Assembly: GCA_036346405.1 (NCBI GenBank)
Contig: CM070568.1
Location: forward strand, 33,638,820 to 33,702,819
Direction of reading: 5' to 3'
DNA length: 64,000 nt
DNA from: Phyllostachys edulis
Lineage: Eukaryota > Streptophyta > Magnoliopsida > Poales > Poaceae
A program made the position numbers and the translations under genes. How positions within the stretch are numbered: the first letter of the stretch is position 1; every line of letters starts with the position of its first letter. Of this stretch, positions 22,373 to 33,639 are shown in pieces. Under the pieces are notes generated by a model. It was not told where the DNA came from and did no database searches. It worked only from the letters and a program-made list of their open reading frames with translations.

Positions 22373-22850
22373 TTATTCTCGAGTTGGTATCTGGCCAACC
22401 ATCCCGAGGGATCGACGGTCACACGTATGCGCCATATTTTTATCACAGTGAATTGTGATTACTCCTTTGCGACCTGGCATCTTAAGACATTGAGTAGCCA
22501 TTAAGAATTTTGCCAAAGTTGGTCGTCCGAGTGTGGCATTATATGCCGTATTGAAATCGACCACATCAAAAGAGATTTTCTCTGTTCTGAAATTGCTTAG
22601 AGAACCAAATGTTAAAGGAAGAGAAACTTGACTAATAGGTTTGGCCGAAGACCCCAGTACAATCCCATGAAAAGAGTATCGTACCGGTTTTACCTTGGTC
22701 CTGGATACTTGCATCTCATCCAAGACACTCGTAAACAAGATGTTTAACGAGTTTCCACCATCAACTAACACTCGATTTACTCGACAGTTATTGATGGTAG
22801 GCTCGACCACGATTGAAAACTGACCTGGTTGAGTGGAAGGGATTGGGCAG
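22373..22850 (-). pseudogene. Tat gypsy aspartic protease domain
   Basis: The catalytic block NRVLVDGGNSLNILF (about 22745-22785) has DGG for the usual DSG/DTG, as is common in this group, followed by FDVVDFNTAYNATLGRPTL, the second hallmark of Tat proteases. The 145-codon block 22373-22810 is open. It would cleave Gag-Pol. It is flanked by gag on the right and an RT leader (FAWQAFDMPGVPKEVIKHRL) on the left. Confidence 0.8.
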
Positions 22851-22869
22851 TCACCCTTCTCGAGAGAGA

Positions 22870-23787
22870 TGGTGACTTCCGACCACTTTGGTAATTTATT
22901 GACAAGAGGAGGGTCAATGGAGTTTACCTTGCTTTCGGCAGCCTTAAGCTATCGTTTTGACTCATATGCCGATGATCCCCTATAGATATGCTCGATGGTA
23001 TGCTTCGGATCCTGAAATGGCATTTCATCATCGTCGTCTGATTGCTTTTTCCCACTCGCTTAACCTACCTCCTCGAGAGTAGGGAGAGGTCCTTTGCTAG
23101 TGTAATAGTCCTCGAGTTTTTGTTGGAAAACCAGGCAATTGTGAAGGTCGTGTCATTCCTTTTTATCGAAAGGGCACCACCTAAGCTTATCGTTCTTTCG
23201 CTCGGGGCGCTTACCTTTGCCTCAGTCGGGATATGGCTTGGAACTCCGTGGCTCCTTATCGCTTACGGCCAAGACCTCCTTAGAACTATTGGCTTGAGGT
23301 TTTTGGACCTTTGCCTTGTTCTTAGATTTCTTGGCCTTTTTGTCCTTCCTCTTGCTACTTTCGCCTGCTTCTTGAGGATTCTTATCATTTTGATCGATGG
23401 TTTTGTTCCACTCAACTGCTTCAGCAGCAGTTGCATATCGATCGGCCATCTTGAAGAGTTCAGCGACAGTAGTCGGAGGATTCAAAGCGATGTCTTCTGT
23501 AATCCTTCTGTTGCGGACTCCCTTTTTAAAGGCTCTAATAATAGATGAGTTAGAAATATCTGGAATTGAATTTTGAACCTGACTGAAACACCTGATGAAT
23601 TGGCATAAGGTCTCGTGGTCATTTTGTCTTATCCTGTGCAGGTCATCCTCCTTTCTAGGGCGATTGTAGGTGCCCTAGAAGTTGGCCAGCAGAAGGTCAC
23701 AGAGGTGTTGCCACGAATAGATCGACTCAAGTGGTTGATTTAGCAACCACGATCGAGCGGACCCTTCGAGTACAGTCGGAAGGTAAG
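22870..23787 (-). pseudogene. Tat gypsy gag, C-terminal part (left of the Sirevirus)
   Basis: Starts at the Sirevirus junction with TYLPTVLEGSARSWLLNQPL, the capsid block of Tat gag, then LCDLLLANF, a stop near 23674, NDHETLCQFIRCF, and the open stretch 23222-23485 with FKMADRYATAAEAVEW and a Lys-rich tail. A degenerate zinc-knuckle remnant (FDKKE...LHNC) is near 23130-23170. The left TSD GTAAG (23783-23787) lies within the MTYL codons. Confidence 0.8.
23783..23787. repeat. 5-bp TSD of Sirevirus 2 (left)
   Basis: GTAAG, repeated at 49835-49839, directly outside TGTAGG... and ...CCACA termini. Confidence 0.9.
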
Positions 23788-25833
23788 TGTAGGACCGGAA
23801 TAGGCGACTAGAGGGGGGTGAATAGGAGCACCGAATCTTTTTTTGCAAAGATAAAGGATTCAACTCGCAAATCGCAAATCACTCCAATAGCTATGAGAGC
23901 TATGAAGATGAAAGCTTAAGCACAGTGGAAGACTTGCAATGAATCCACTCCTAAACCCCCAAAGCACAACAGCGAACTCCCTGAAGAAAACCTGAAAAAA
24001 CTGGGACAAAGGTACTACCACTGTTGTAAGTGCGGTACTACCTCAGCGCGGTACTACCGCAGGCAAATTTGCGGTACTACCGCATCGCGGTACTACCTCA
24101 GGCAAAAGTGCGGTACTACCTTTTATCCTGACGATGAATAGAAACAGCCTGAAAACAAAGTCGAAAATCGACGTAACTTTTAAACCGTAAGGCCAAACTC
24201 CACCAAATTTGGAACACACCTTCCTATGGGTATTAGGAACCTATTCCAAGTGGCGATCGTCCAGATCTACGTCAAAGTTTCGATCTTTTTCAGTTTTACC
24301 TAAGAAGGGCAAAGAACCGAGCAAAACGAAAAACTTGATCCAACTCTTGCTCGTGGGAGATTGATGATCTAGGTGACCTTAGATACGTTCCCACATGTCA
24401 CAGCAAGGAGTAAGAGTGCACAAGAACAACCAAAAACCAATGGATCAAGGAAGCACCCAAAATCATCAAAAGAGAGGGAAGAACACAAGAGGGAGCTCAT
24501 CTTTGGAAGAACATCCATAGATTGATTCATGATGTTCTTTGGTTCTGACCACTCCCTCAAGGAGGACAAGAGCTCCATCCAAGAGCATACACATCAATCC
24601 ATCTCTCTAGAGCCTATGCCTCTCTTTTCTTCCCTAAACCTAAAAACCAAACTAGGGTTTGCAAATGAAGTGCTTGGGCTGCTGTGAACAGCACCCTCTC
24701 TATTTATATGAGACCTAGAGCTTCTAGAAGACTTAACCCTAATGGGCTCCCGTTAGGCCCAATAACAAACGGGACACACACGCACGCATTTTAAAGCGCC
24801 GTCTTCACTTTTCTTGACCTAAACCACTTCTTGGCGCACCGTCTTGCGCCGCTGGTTGGCATTAGGTCACCAAGGTGGTATTTGGTGAAATTACCAAAAT
24901 ACCCTTCTCGATCCTTCTCCATGGACCGAGTCCAATCTGTCGAAGCAATCGCTTTGCTCATACGTGTAGGTTGATCAACGGCTCTCATCATGTCGGCAAG
25001 TCTCTCCGTCCAAATCCCATCGGAACCTCCAAGGCACTTGCACCGACCCCGCCGCTTGATCCAACCAACATCGAATCGCGGCTCGATCCACCTCGTCCGA
25101 TACATGCCATGCTTGAGTCACTGACCTCCCGGCATCCATGATCGCTTCGGACCTCGGCTCTCCTAGCTTAGTCGATCCTCCTCGCCGTTGACCGTCGATG
25201 ACACGCAAGCCACCCGACAAAGAATAGACCAAGAAATCATCTCCGGAACAAGTTCTTCACAACTTGACCCACGTTAGCTCAAAACATGCAATATGCAACA
25301 TATATGCATTAACAAACATGGAAATGACATAACCCAAAAACAATTCTCCAAGTTAAACGAAACTCGAAACCAAATCGGTACTCTTGCCATGTTATGGCGG
25401 TACTTACAAGATCAGCAGTAGTAATCAAGCACCCATAATCTTGATCGTCAGCTCCTCAAGGAAATCCAAAACTTCCAAAAACACTTGTTCGAAAAACCAT
25501 ACCGCTCACACGCGCGTCGTTCAAATCATCTTGATTACTACAACAGCAAAGCGCGGTACTACCGCTCCTCGAGAAATCCAAAACACAAATAACACTCGCT
25601 TACGGAAAAACCATACCGCTTTGCTTGCGGTAATATCGACCAGCGGTACTACCGAGTCAAACACAATCGGTATTACCACATCATGATAGTACCGCGCATT
25701 ACACGCCGGTACTACCGATTATCCTGACACTTGCTGAAAATAGGATTTCAACAAAACCGAAAACGATCGTTTCAACAAACCCACAATTGTACCATCACAT
25801 TAAGATCGTGAGCATATCCCCATGATATCCACA
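23788..25833 (-). mobile_element. 3' LTR of Sirevirus 2
   Basis: On the minus strand it starts TGTGGATATCATGGGG and ends CCTATTCCGGTCCTACA. Palindromes GCGGTACTACCGC cluster at 24000-24120 (R/U5 side) and 25380-25720 (U3 side). ORFs inside (24875-25232) are antisense to LTR sequence and not genes. Confidence 0.9.
24701..24708 (-). promoter_or_regulatory. Sirevirus LTR TATA box (3' copy)
   Basis: TATAAATA on the minus strand, in CATATAAATAGAGAGGG. The matching box in the 5' LTR is at 48682-48689 and would drive the element's transcript. Confidence 0.6.
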
Positions 25834-27319
25834 ATCTCCCCCTTGATGAACACATTGGCAAAATCCCACAAATGCAAAATTTGAGGTTTGAAAAAGTAAA
25901 AACTTCGACGTTTTTAGTTCAAAGGCACAACTTGGTCCAAATGCAAGAAAAAAGCAAAGGAAATGACCAAGCTAGCTCGAGAATAGTATCGACAAGTGAG
26001 ATCTGCAAAAGAAGGCAAAAAGCTTCATTTTCCGTAAACGTCAAAATCTCACTTAAGGTCCATATGAAAGAACAATTGTTCGAAATGACCTTTGATCATT
26101 GTGAGTCTTCAAGAATTGCAAATCAACTTCAGAAAAGGCAAATAAGACCAAAAGAATGCAATAGAGATGATCCCACTCACTATGATCAATAAAAACCCTA
26201 TGACTCCAAAAAGCTCTAAAACAACATTTTTACCAATCTTTCTCCCCCTTTGACAATGAATTCATCAAGGTACATGGAAGAAGATAGAGCAAGAAAGTAA
26301 TGGAATGGCTGTAATTTTTGTAATTTTTCATTTTTCATTTTTTGTTTGTTTTGTTTGTAATTTGAGCAAAAGGAGCCATGAAGATTATCCATGAAGACTG
26401 CATACAAGTATTACACCAAGCCATATTATGTGAAGAAGCTATAAGCAAGTATGGCAAAACATGTACAACAAAGCTAAGGCCAAAATAGTAATAATCTGAG
26501 ATTAAATGAATTGAAGGCATGACCAGGTTGCTCAAGATCACAGTTTAACTAAAGGTATCCAAAAATGAGTCGAGGCCATGTCTATAAGCAAAAGCCGAGC
26601 AGAAGCTAGAAAAAGAGTCAGTTTGAGCACTTTGAGATCAATTTTGAATCAATTTGTTCAAGCATTTAGAATTTAGCACATTGAGTACTTTCTTTGAAAA
26701 TGATTGATTTTATCTTAGTAAAGCAAGTCTGGACTAGGAGCCATCCACAAGCGCCTTCTAAGCTTCAACCAATTGCCAATTTGTTTTCTTAGCAATGTGC
26801 TAGATCTCAAGCCTCACTCGACCATCCCAAGCAAACAAGCTTAAGAGAATAGTCTGGGTCATCCAAAACTCCCCCTGAGTTCATGCCTAGTGCAATGGCA
26901 AGCAGTCTCATAAGAAAGAATTGATGAGATCAGTTTTTTCACACAAAAAGCTCATTTTTCATTTGCTTGACTTGAGAATTAGCATAGCTCAATTTAAAAC
27001 TCAGAATAAGTTCAGGACTCAATTAAGCCTATATGACATGGCATGAATCATAAGAGGATCACTAAAGCAAAACTAGTCACCAGATCCAACAAGTCATATT
27101 ATGATTCAGTTTGCTCACAGATAATAAAGCTAGCATGACAAAAGCTAAGCTATACATAAAAAGCCATAAAAGACATCTAGCAAACTAGCACAAGACATGG
27201 CAGGGTATAAAGTATGAAAGCATGTCATACAAGGATAATAATCAAAGCTCCATAAGGTTATATTACAATGCAAGTTGCTGAAGTTTAAAATGCATTATGG
27301 TACAATGAATGCAAAAAGA
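25834..27319 (-). other. Sirevirus 2 3' region with repeated polypurine tracts
   Basis: On the minus strand AAGGGGGAGATT abuts the LTR (25834-25845). Further tracts are CAAAGGGGGAGAAAG (about 26237), CAGGGGGAGTTTTGG (about 26867) and GAGGGGGAGTTTGC (about 27318). The DNA between is AT-rich and I find no env-like ORF, in contrast to the first Sirevirus. The ORF at 25872-26192 has no recognisable motif. Confidence 0.7.
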
Positions 27320-27896
27320 GCAAACTCCCCCTCAAAACAGGCCAAGAGGACTAACAACCCCCAATTCTCCCTTGAGAAAAGCAAAACGAGAAGAATCAAG
27401 AGCTTTAGTGAAAATATCAGCAACCTTGTTGCTCAGACTCAACAAAATGAAGCACAACATCACCCTTCTCAACATGCTCTCTAAGGAAATGGTAACGAAT
27501 GTCAATATGCTTAGTCCTAGAATGTTGCACTGGGTTTTTTGCAATATTAATGGCGCTAGTGTTGTCACAGAAAAGAGGAACACTACCCAAAAACAACCCA
27601 TAGTCCCGAAGAGTAGATAAGATCCAGAGAACCTGAGAGCAACTACTAGCTACAGCTACATATTCGGCCTCGGCGGATGATCAGGCAACAGAGGACTGTT
27701 TCCTAGATGACCACGAGATGAGAGATGTGCCTACGAAATGACAAGTGCCAGAAGTACTCTTCCTATCTACTATACACCCGGCAAAATCAGCATCAGAAAA
27801 AGCCCGAATAGAGAGAGCAGAAGAAGAAGAATACCAAAGTCCAAAGTCAAGAGTGTCCTGGAGGTACCTGAATATGCGACGCACTGCTTGACGATG
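27320..27896 (-). pseudogene. Sirevirus 2 RNase H, 3' part
   Basis: AVRRIFRYLQDTLDFGLWY, FSDADFAGCIVDRKSTSGTC and FVGTSLISWSSRKQSSVA, then a TGA, then SSAEAEYVAVASSCSQ. KHIDIRYHFLREHV and NKVADIFTKALDSSRF follow in other frames. This is the RNase H domain with the DADFAG and AEAEY signatures and the ADIFTK end. The preceding part of the domain lies at 42430-42660, on the other side of the giant-LTR element. Confidence 0.85.
27892..27896. repeat. 5-bp TSD of the giant-LTR element (left)
   Basis: CGATG, repeated at 42425-42429 immediately outside the other LTR end. Confidence 0.9.
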
Positions 27897-30239
27897 TGTG
27901 AGACCCCGATTTATTAGGCTCATAATACTTAGTCATCCAATTGACCCTAGTATTATCAACCAAATAAAACGTGCCTCGAGGTATATGTACTTCCCAAGAA
28001 TGCAGTACATACAACTCATTACAAAAGATTGCATCAATTCCATACAACACATAGAACAGGACAAGCAACAAACCGAAGTTAATAACAATAAAGGATAGTT
28101 ATTACAAAAGAGAGGCCGACCGCCAAATAACAACAAGACTACAAAGATAACAATGAAGCAAAAGTGCCATAAAGATGGCCATAACAAAAGCCAACCAAAG
28201 GTGCCTTAACCCACAAGGCAATCGACCGACCGCCAAGCTAGTCGTCAAACCCGAAGCACATCTCACCAAAGGGAAGCCCTTGGGGCTCACCTTCCTCTGC
28301 AACAAAGTTGTTAAGCAAAGCAAATGAGTACAATAAATTGTTTATTGTACTCGCAAGACCGACGTAAGATAACAGTAACTATAATTTAGCTATATGCAAG
28401 CTTTATTTAAGTGGATGAGGCTTTGGACTCATTTAAGCACAAAGCAAGTTTTCATTTGCAATAATATAGTAGATTGAAAGCAATTTGACAAAGCATTTTT
28501 TTTATTGTTGAAATAACAACGAGATAAATAACAAGGTAACAACAACAAGAACAACCTGGAAGTGACCAACCCAAGTCACCACAACAATAGCATGAACTCC
28601 CCGTTCATACCAACCATGTCAAGTTTTAATTAAAGGTTGTAGTCTAGTCTTGAACGACCTTACCAAGCATGTCCATAACCTAGGGCGAGGCTATTCAATA
28701 GTTTTATCCTGCAGGTGTACCACTGCACCCACACGCCGCACCGCCTTTCCTTTAGGCACACTACCTTTGGTATGCCGCACGCAGCTAAGTCCTACGAGAC
28801 ATTTCCAATGGACAATGCTAATTCTGAGTCGCACAACCCACGGGAGAAGGAGACATCACACAACCTACCCGAAGCTAATGCTCCTCCCACATCACACACA
28901 CATTTTATCTTTAAAAACACACCAACCGAGCGACCCCAATTAACACCGCCCAAAGTACTTAGTCAAGAGGGGTTCCATATGCCCCTCGTGTGGTTAGCAC
29001 GCAAAATCGCTTGACTTAGTGACCCAAGTACTCGGTCCTTAGGGACCCAGGCATACCACCACATCCAAAAACCACGCCATCCATCCAATATGCCCAAGTC
29101 TAAATCAATCTTTTATTTTCAGTTTTTGATTTTACAAATTAATCAAAGCACAAGTGCTGGACATATAAGAGTAATAATCAGTTTTGAGTGATCAAGACCA
29201 TCGACTAAGCCGATGATCGCCCATTACTACCGATAACTAAGCATGTCTAAGCAATTAATATCGAAATTTACTCAGTGATAAGAGCTCATCCAACGAGCTC
29301 CAACCACAGCAAATAACCTAGGCTCATTGGTAGTAGAGGATGAACAATTCCTACAGATTATGCAACTATAGGATTGCTAGCGATATTTGAACACAAAGTA
29401 GCATGCATACATATAAGTGAAACAAAGTATTAAGCTTTAAAGTAATGGGACAATGATGGAAATGATCAAACTGCTTGCCTTGCTGTTGCTGGTTAATTTG
29501 TTGCTGAGGGTCACTCTCGGGATCACCACAAATGTCGAAACCTAACGGAAAAGCGACAAAGAACAGATAAGAACGACGAAAAACAACAAAGACGGCACAG
29601 AAACGAACTCCAAATTCTCTGAATTTTCTACAGAAGCAAGAGGGTGATTTTTAGGGAATTTTGCAACAAGAACCAATTGATTTGGATTCTCAATGCAAAA
29701 GTTATGAGCAAAACAATTCTGCTCAGCCCTAAAAATACCAAACTGCACTATTCACTAATTTAATTATGAGGCAACATTTTCTAGAATGGTGGTGATACTG
29801 AGATTTTTACTGTAAAACCAGCACCTCATGAGATGAATAACACAATTGAGTTCATCTCATTTGGAGCTATTATGCATTTTCTATAATTCTTCAAAAACAA
29901 GAACTTGAACAAAATTATAATGCTCAAGTCCTCCTTTTTATAACAGCAACATGCTCAAAACTAATTTTCTTAGTGATTTCACTAATAGAGGAAACCAACA
30001 AAGTTGGAATCACTCAAAAAGAATCTACAGAGCATTAGTTGTGGATTTTACAAGTTAAACATTAGTTTGGGTGTATATTTGAAGTTAGTTTTAAAATCTA
30101 TTTGCAAAACTGTGTTTTGGAGCTGAACTGGGCTCTTAACCATTTTTAGACTAAAGTCCAGGTCAAGCCAGAGCTAACAAAATTTGATTCACCCTATTTG
30201 GATTGAAATTGAATTAGTTATGCATTTTAAAGTTCCTAC

Positions 30240-31070
30240 CTTTTTCGGTTTACAAATAAGTGCTTCTTGGAATTTCTAAACTTCCAAAAGCAGAGGGAGG
30301 ACGTGAACAGTTGATCTAAATCCAACGCCCAAGACCTCCAGAGGAAAACGCAGCGCGCTGTCGCTGCAAGAGTCCAGAGAACATGGGCCGTTGATCTTGG
30401 ATCCAACGGTCCATGTCCTCCCTGCCACGCTGCGTGCAACGGAGGGGAGGTCGTGGCCGTTGATACTGCATCCAACGAACCACAACACATGAGGGAGGAC
30501 CGGGACGGTTCAGATCAAACGAGGGAGGTCCTGAGCGGCCGAGATCTTCCAAAGGAAGATCTAAACTATCAAGATCTCCCAAGGAAGATCTACAGTCGGA
30601 CCTCTCGAGGAGGTCCCGGATGGTCCAGATTTTCCAAGGAGGACCTTAATGGTCTAGATTGTCCCAGTGGAGGATCTTAACGGTCAAGACAACAACAAAG
30701 AGGTCTGGGCGGTTCAGATCCACTTGGGGTGGTCCCGAACGGCCAAGATCTAACAAAGGGAGATCCTAAGCGGCCAGATTTCCACCGGAGGTGCAGGCGG
30801 CTAGATTTACCCGAGGAGGTCCACAAGGTTGAGAGGACCTCGGGGAGGTCCTACACGTGGAGATCAACACAGGAGGACCTTAACGGCTAAGATCTCCCAC
30901 AAGGAGGTCCTAGCGGTCAAGATCGCAAGGAGGGAGGTCCTAGGGGTTGTCCTTACAAAAGACCGGGGTGGTCTTTTGCAAAGAGGACCCCGAGGGAGGT
31001 CCAAGATGGCTAAGATGGCCCGAGGAGGTCCCGCCGTGACCTAAGATGGACGGCACAAGACCTCGCACGC
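30240..31070. repeat. GGAGGTCCT(T)AACGG(T/C)...AAGATCT repeats in LTR
   Basis: Units of about 30-40 bases combine GGAGGTCC(T) with (A)ACGGTCAAGATCT or GCGG(C)CAGAT. They are imperfect and directly repeated. The matching tract in the other LTR is 39060-39870. The 4.7-kb solo LTR carries the complementary type (GAGATCTTAACCG...GGACCTCC) at 55890-56700. Confidence 0.8.
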
Positions 31071-31787
31071 AAAGACTAAGGACACATTAAAAGCTACAAT
31101 GATTGGAGGTGATTAGCCAAAAATGGGGAGGTCTTTGTCTTAACGACAAAGGCACGGTGCCATGGTCGTCAAACAAAATCCCGAGAGGCTACCAAGGCTC
31201 GACGCCGGCGATGAGGACCTCACCGGCGCCATCCAGGACACCAACGCGTGTGCAATAGTGTTATTGCCACGCCAGACCATTCCCGGCGAGGGTGGCCTGA
31301 ACGGCGACGAGTCGAGATTGGCGGCGCAAAAACACACGGCCAAAACACAAACAGCGATAATGAGCTCCGCAATGAACATTCTGCGCAGCCAAGCTCCGCA
31401 ACAACATACATGCAGTGCCCAGAGCTAAAGGACTACCAGGAGGGTTACCTGGAGGTCGCGGGGGGGTGCTGAAGATGTTGGGGGACGTGGAGGACCGGAG
31501 TTGGGGAAGAAGGGTTGCTCCACGGCCAACTCCAAGCTCCAAGCTCCATGTTAGGCTTCTTCTGAAAATGTCAACCCAAATGGGGTTAGGGTTAACTCCA
31601 GGGAGGTGCAGGGAGCACAAAGTGAACAAGAGGTTGAAGAGGGAGCCACTGAAGCACTGCCACCGAGGAGCTCCAAGGACTTCAACAATGGCGGCCAAAA
31701 AGGGTAGGTCAGTGGAGGAGATGCTCGGCCAGTAGCAGCAAGGCCAAGCTCAATGGTGTGTAAAAGAAGCCAAGAACAGCAGTGGGG

Positions 31788-31796
31788 GTTTTATAG
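31788..31796 (-). promoter_or_regulatory. Giant LTR TATA box
   Basis: CTATAAAAC on the minus strand (CTAACTATAAAACCCCC). The 5' LTR has the same box at 40582-40591. It is preceded on the minus strand by the palindrome array. Confidence 0.55.
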
Positions 31797-32139
31797 TTAG
31801 GGCAAAAGAGGTCTCGGACCACGGGTTAAGCTCATGGTGAGCTTAGCCCAAGGGAGGTCCACCAAGGTCCATGGAGTTGGACAAGATGGATGGGACAGAG
31901 TAGGTAGGTCAGAGCATGGGCTAGGGTGGAAAGGCACTGACACGCATTAAATGCGCACAGGCATAGAGCCGTTGGACAAGACATGCCACTGACCTCCTCA
32001 CTGCCATGGCGCGTCTTGCCAGAGCTAGGAGAAGAACAGGCATGCCTCCCAACCGTTGGATAAGAACACGAGGAGGACATGACCCTCGGTTTGATTTGAA
32101 ACAGTAGGTTCAAAATGGAAGGAGGAGGTCACACCACCC

Positions 32140-33070
32140 GATTTGGAAAGGGAGGTCGTGGCCTCCGATTTCCATAACGCGATCACAAGACGTGAAAAGG
32201 GGACAGAGGTCCAAGGCGTTGATTTCAATCCAACAAAGGCGGACCTCGAGGAGGACTTAACGCACACGGCCTTAGAACATGAGGGGGAGCTCATGGCCTT
32301 TGGATTAAAATCCAAGGGCACACAACCAAAGGGAGGTCTGAGGCTTTGCGTGAAGCGCGAGGGAGGTCAAGACCTTTGGATTTTGATCCAACGGTGGTGA
32401 TCAAAACAGGGGAGGTCCTGAGCCTCGCACATGGCGCAAAGGAGGTCTTGGGCTTGCACAACACACACGGGAGGTCATGGCCATTAGATTTAGATCTAAG
32501 GGCAACGACCTCACGTGCGCGGAAGGACCTAGCTGTGATGTTTTTCAGAGGAGGTCGTGGCCTTTGGATGTAAATCCAGCGGCGCACAACATGAGATAGG
32601 GGGAGGTTTTGTGCTGCCGGACATTTTGAGGGAGGTCGTGGGTGTTGGATCGATCCAACGGCTCGACCTCAAGTGAGTGCAAAGGAGGTCTAATAGTTAG
32701 CTTAAGAGGAGGAGGTCAGGAGCGGTTGGATGTAAATCCAATAGCTATGACCTCGCCAAGGTGGAAGGTGGTTTTGAGGTTCGATAACAAGGGAGGTCGG
32801 GGCGGTTGGATCTTAATCCAAGGGCTATGACTGGACAAAATGGAGGTCTTTGGGATTTAACACACGGGAGGTCATGACCGTGGATCGTTGATCAACAGTT
32901 CGACTGATGAGGTGGGAAAGCCTTTGCGGTGTTGACCATGGAGGTCTGGCGCCCACGTTGACCCGAGGAGGTCCACGCGGTCGAGAGGACTTGAAGGGAG
33001 GTCTGGGTGCGTTGGTTGAGGGGAGGTCGTGGCCTTTGGATTGGATCGGCTCGACCTCATCAAGGTGAGG
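32140..33070. repeat. Array of nested palindromes GAGGTC...TTGGAT...ATCCAA...GACCTC
   Basis: About ten units spaced 65-90 bases apart. Each has GGAGGTC(A/G)TGG, then a hairpin TTGGAT-(2-6 nt)-ATCCAA, often closed by a complementary GACCTC. Examples are GAGGTCG...TTGGATCGATCCAA...CGACCTC at 32633-32675 and GAGGTCA...TTGGATGTAAATCCAA...TGACCTC at 32714-32754. The equivalent array in the 5' LTR is at 40910-41900. It lies upstream of the TATA box in the transcription direction, so an enhancer or structural role is conceivable (inference). Confidence 0.85.
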
Positions 33071-33618
33071 AAGGAGGTCGATGGGGTTGAAATGGACCAG
33101 ACTTTGCAAAGTGGCTAGCCCAAGGAGCAAGTGTAGGCTTTTAAATTTAGTTTTTAACAAATGAAACTTAGCGGAATTATTTGAGATAGCAAATGAACTC
33201 CAAATTTAATGAAATTTTAACTGGAGCTTGCTGACAATGAGATTAACCTTGCATAAAATTTCCAGAGGTTATTATACAATGCATTTTTCTCAGGAAATTC
33301 GTTAAGGTTGTTTAAAGGATTGTTTTACCTCCAAAATTTATCAAACTAGTTTTACAACTTGTGATATTTTTCAGAGGGGTCCCACATCAGTTTTTGGGAC
33401 CAAGGAAAATATATCCCAATGTTTGACACCAGATTTAGACAATTGGAAAAATGAATTTGACTTTTGGGTCAACAAGAGCTTTGTGTTTTTGGATTACACA
33501 ACTCTTGGACCAGAACTACATGAGAAATTAGGGGTTTTCAAGATGTGGGAAAAAGTTTTAATTTCTACACATATAATTATACTTGAATAAACCCAGATTG
33601 TACATTTGGGATGTTACA

Positions 33619-33632
33619 AAATCTCCCCCTTA
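33619..33632 (-). other. Polypurine tract of the giant-LTR element
   Basis: TAAGGGGGAGATTT on the minus strand, immediately before TGTAACATCCC, the start of the 3' LTR. Confidence 0.85.
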
Positions 33633-33639
33633 CAAAATC

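Larger units (their letters stand above)
27897..33618 (-). mobile_element. 3' LTR of the giant-LTR element
   Basis: The left 2.3 kb (27897-30230) is AT-rich, the middle (30240-33080) is packed with GGAGGTC repeats and palindromes, and the right 500 bp is AT-rich. A minus-strand TATA box lies at 31788-31796. No coding sequence is credible; reported ORFs in the repeat section are repeat-derived. The right copy matches over its whole length. Confidence 0.9.

Noticed and set aside
24600..24665. CCTAAACC/ACTAGGG words resembling telomeric repeat
   Set aside because: Only isolated, imperfect copies occur and they are part of the Sirevirus LTR, present again in its partner at 48610-48640.
30240..33080. 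Regularly spaced repeats considered as a CRISPR-like array
   Set aside because: Units vary in length and sequence, spacers are not unique, the array lies in both LTRs of a retrotransposon, and the DNA is plant nuclear.
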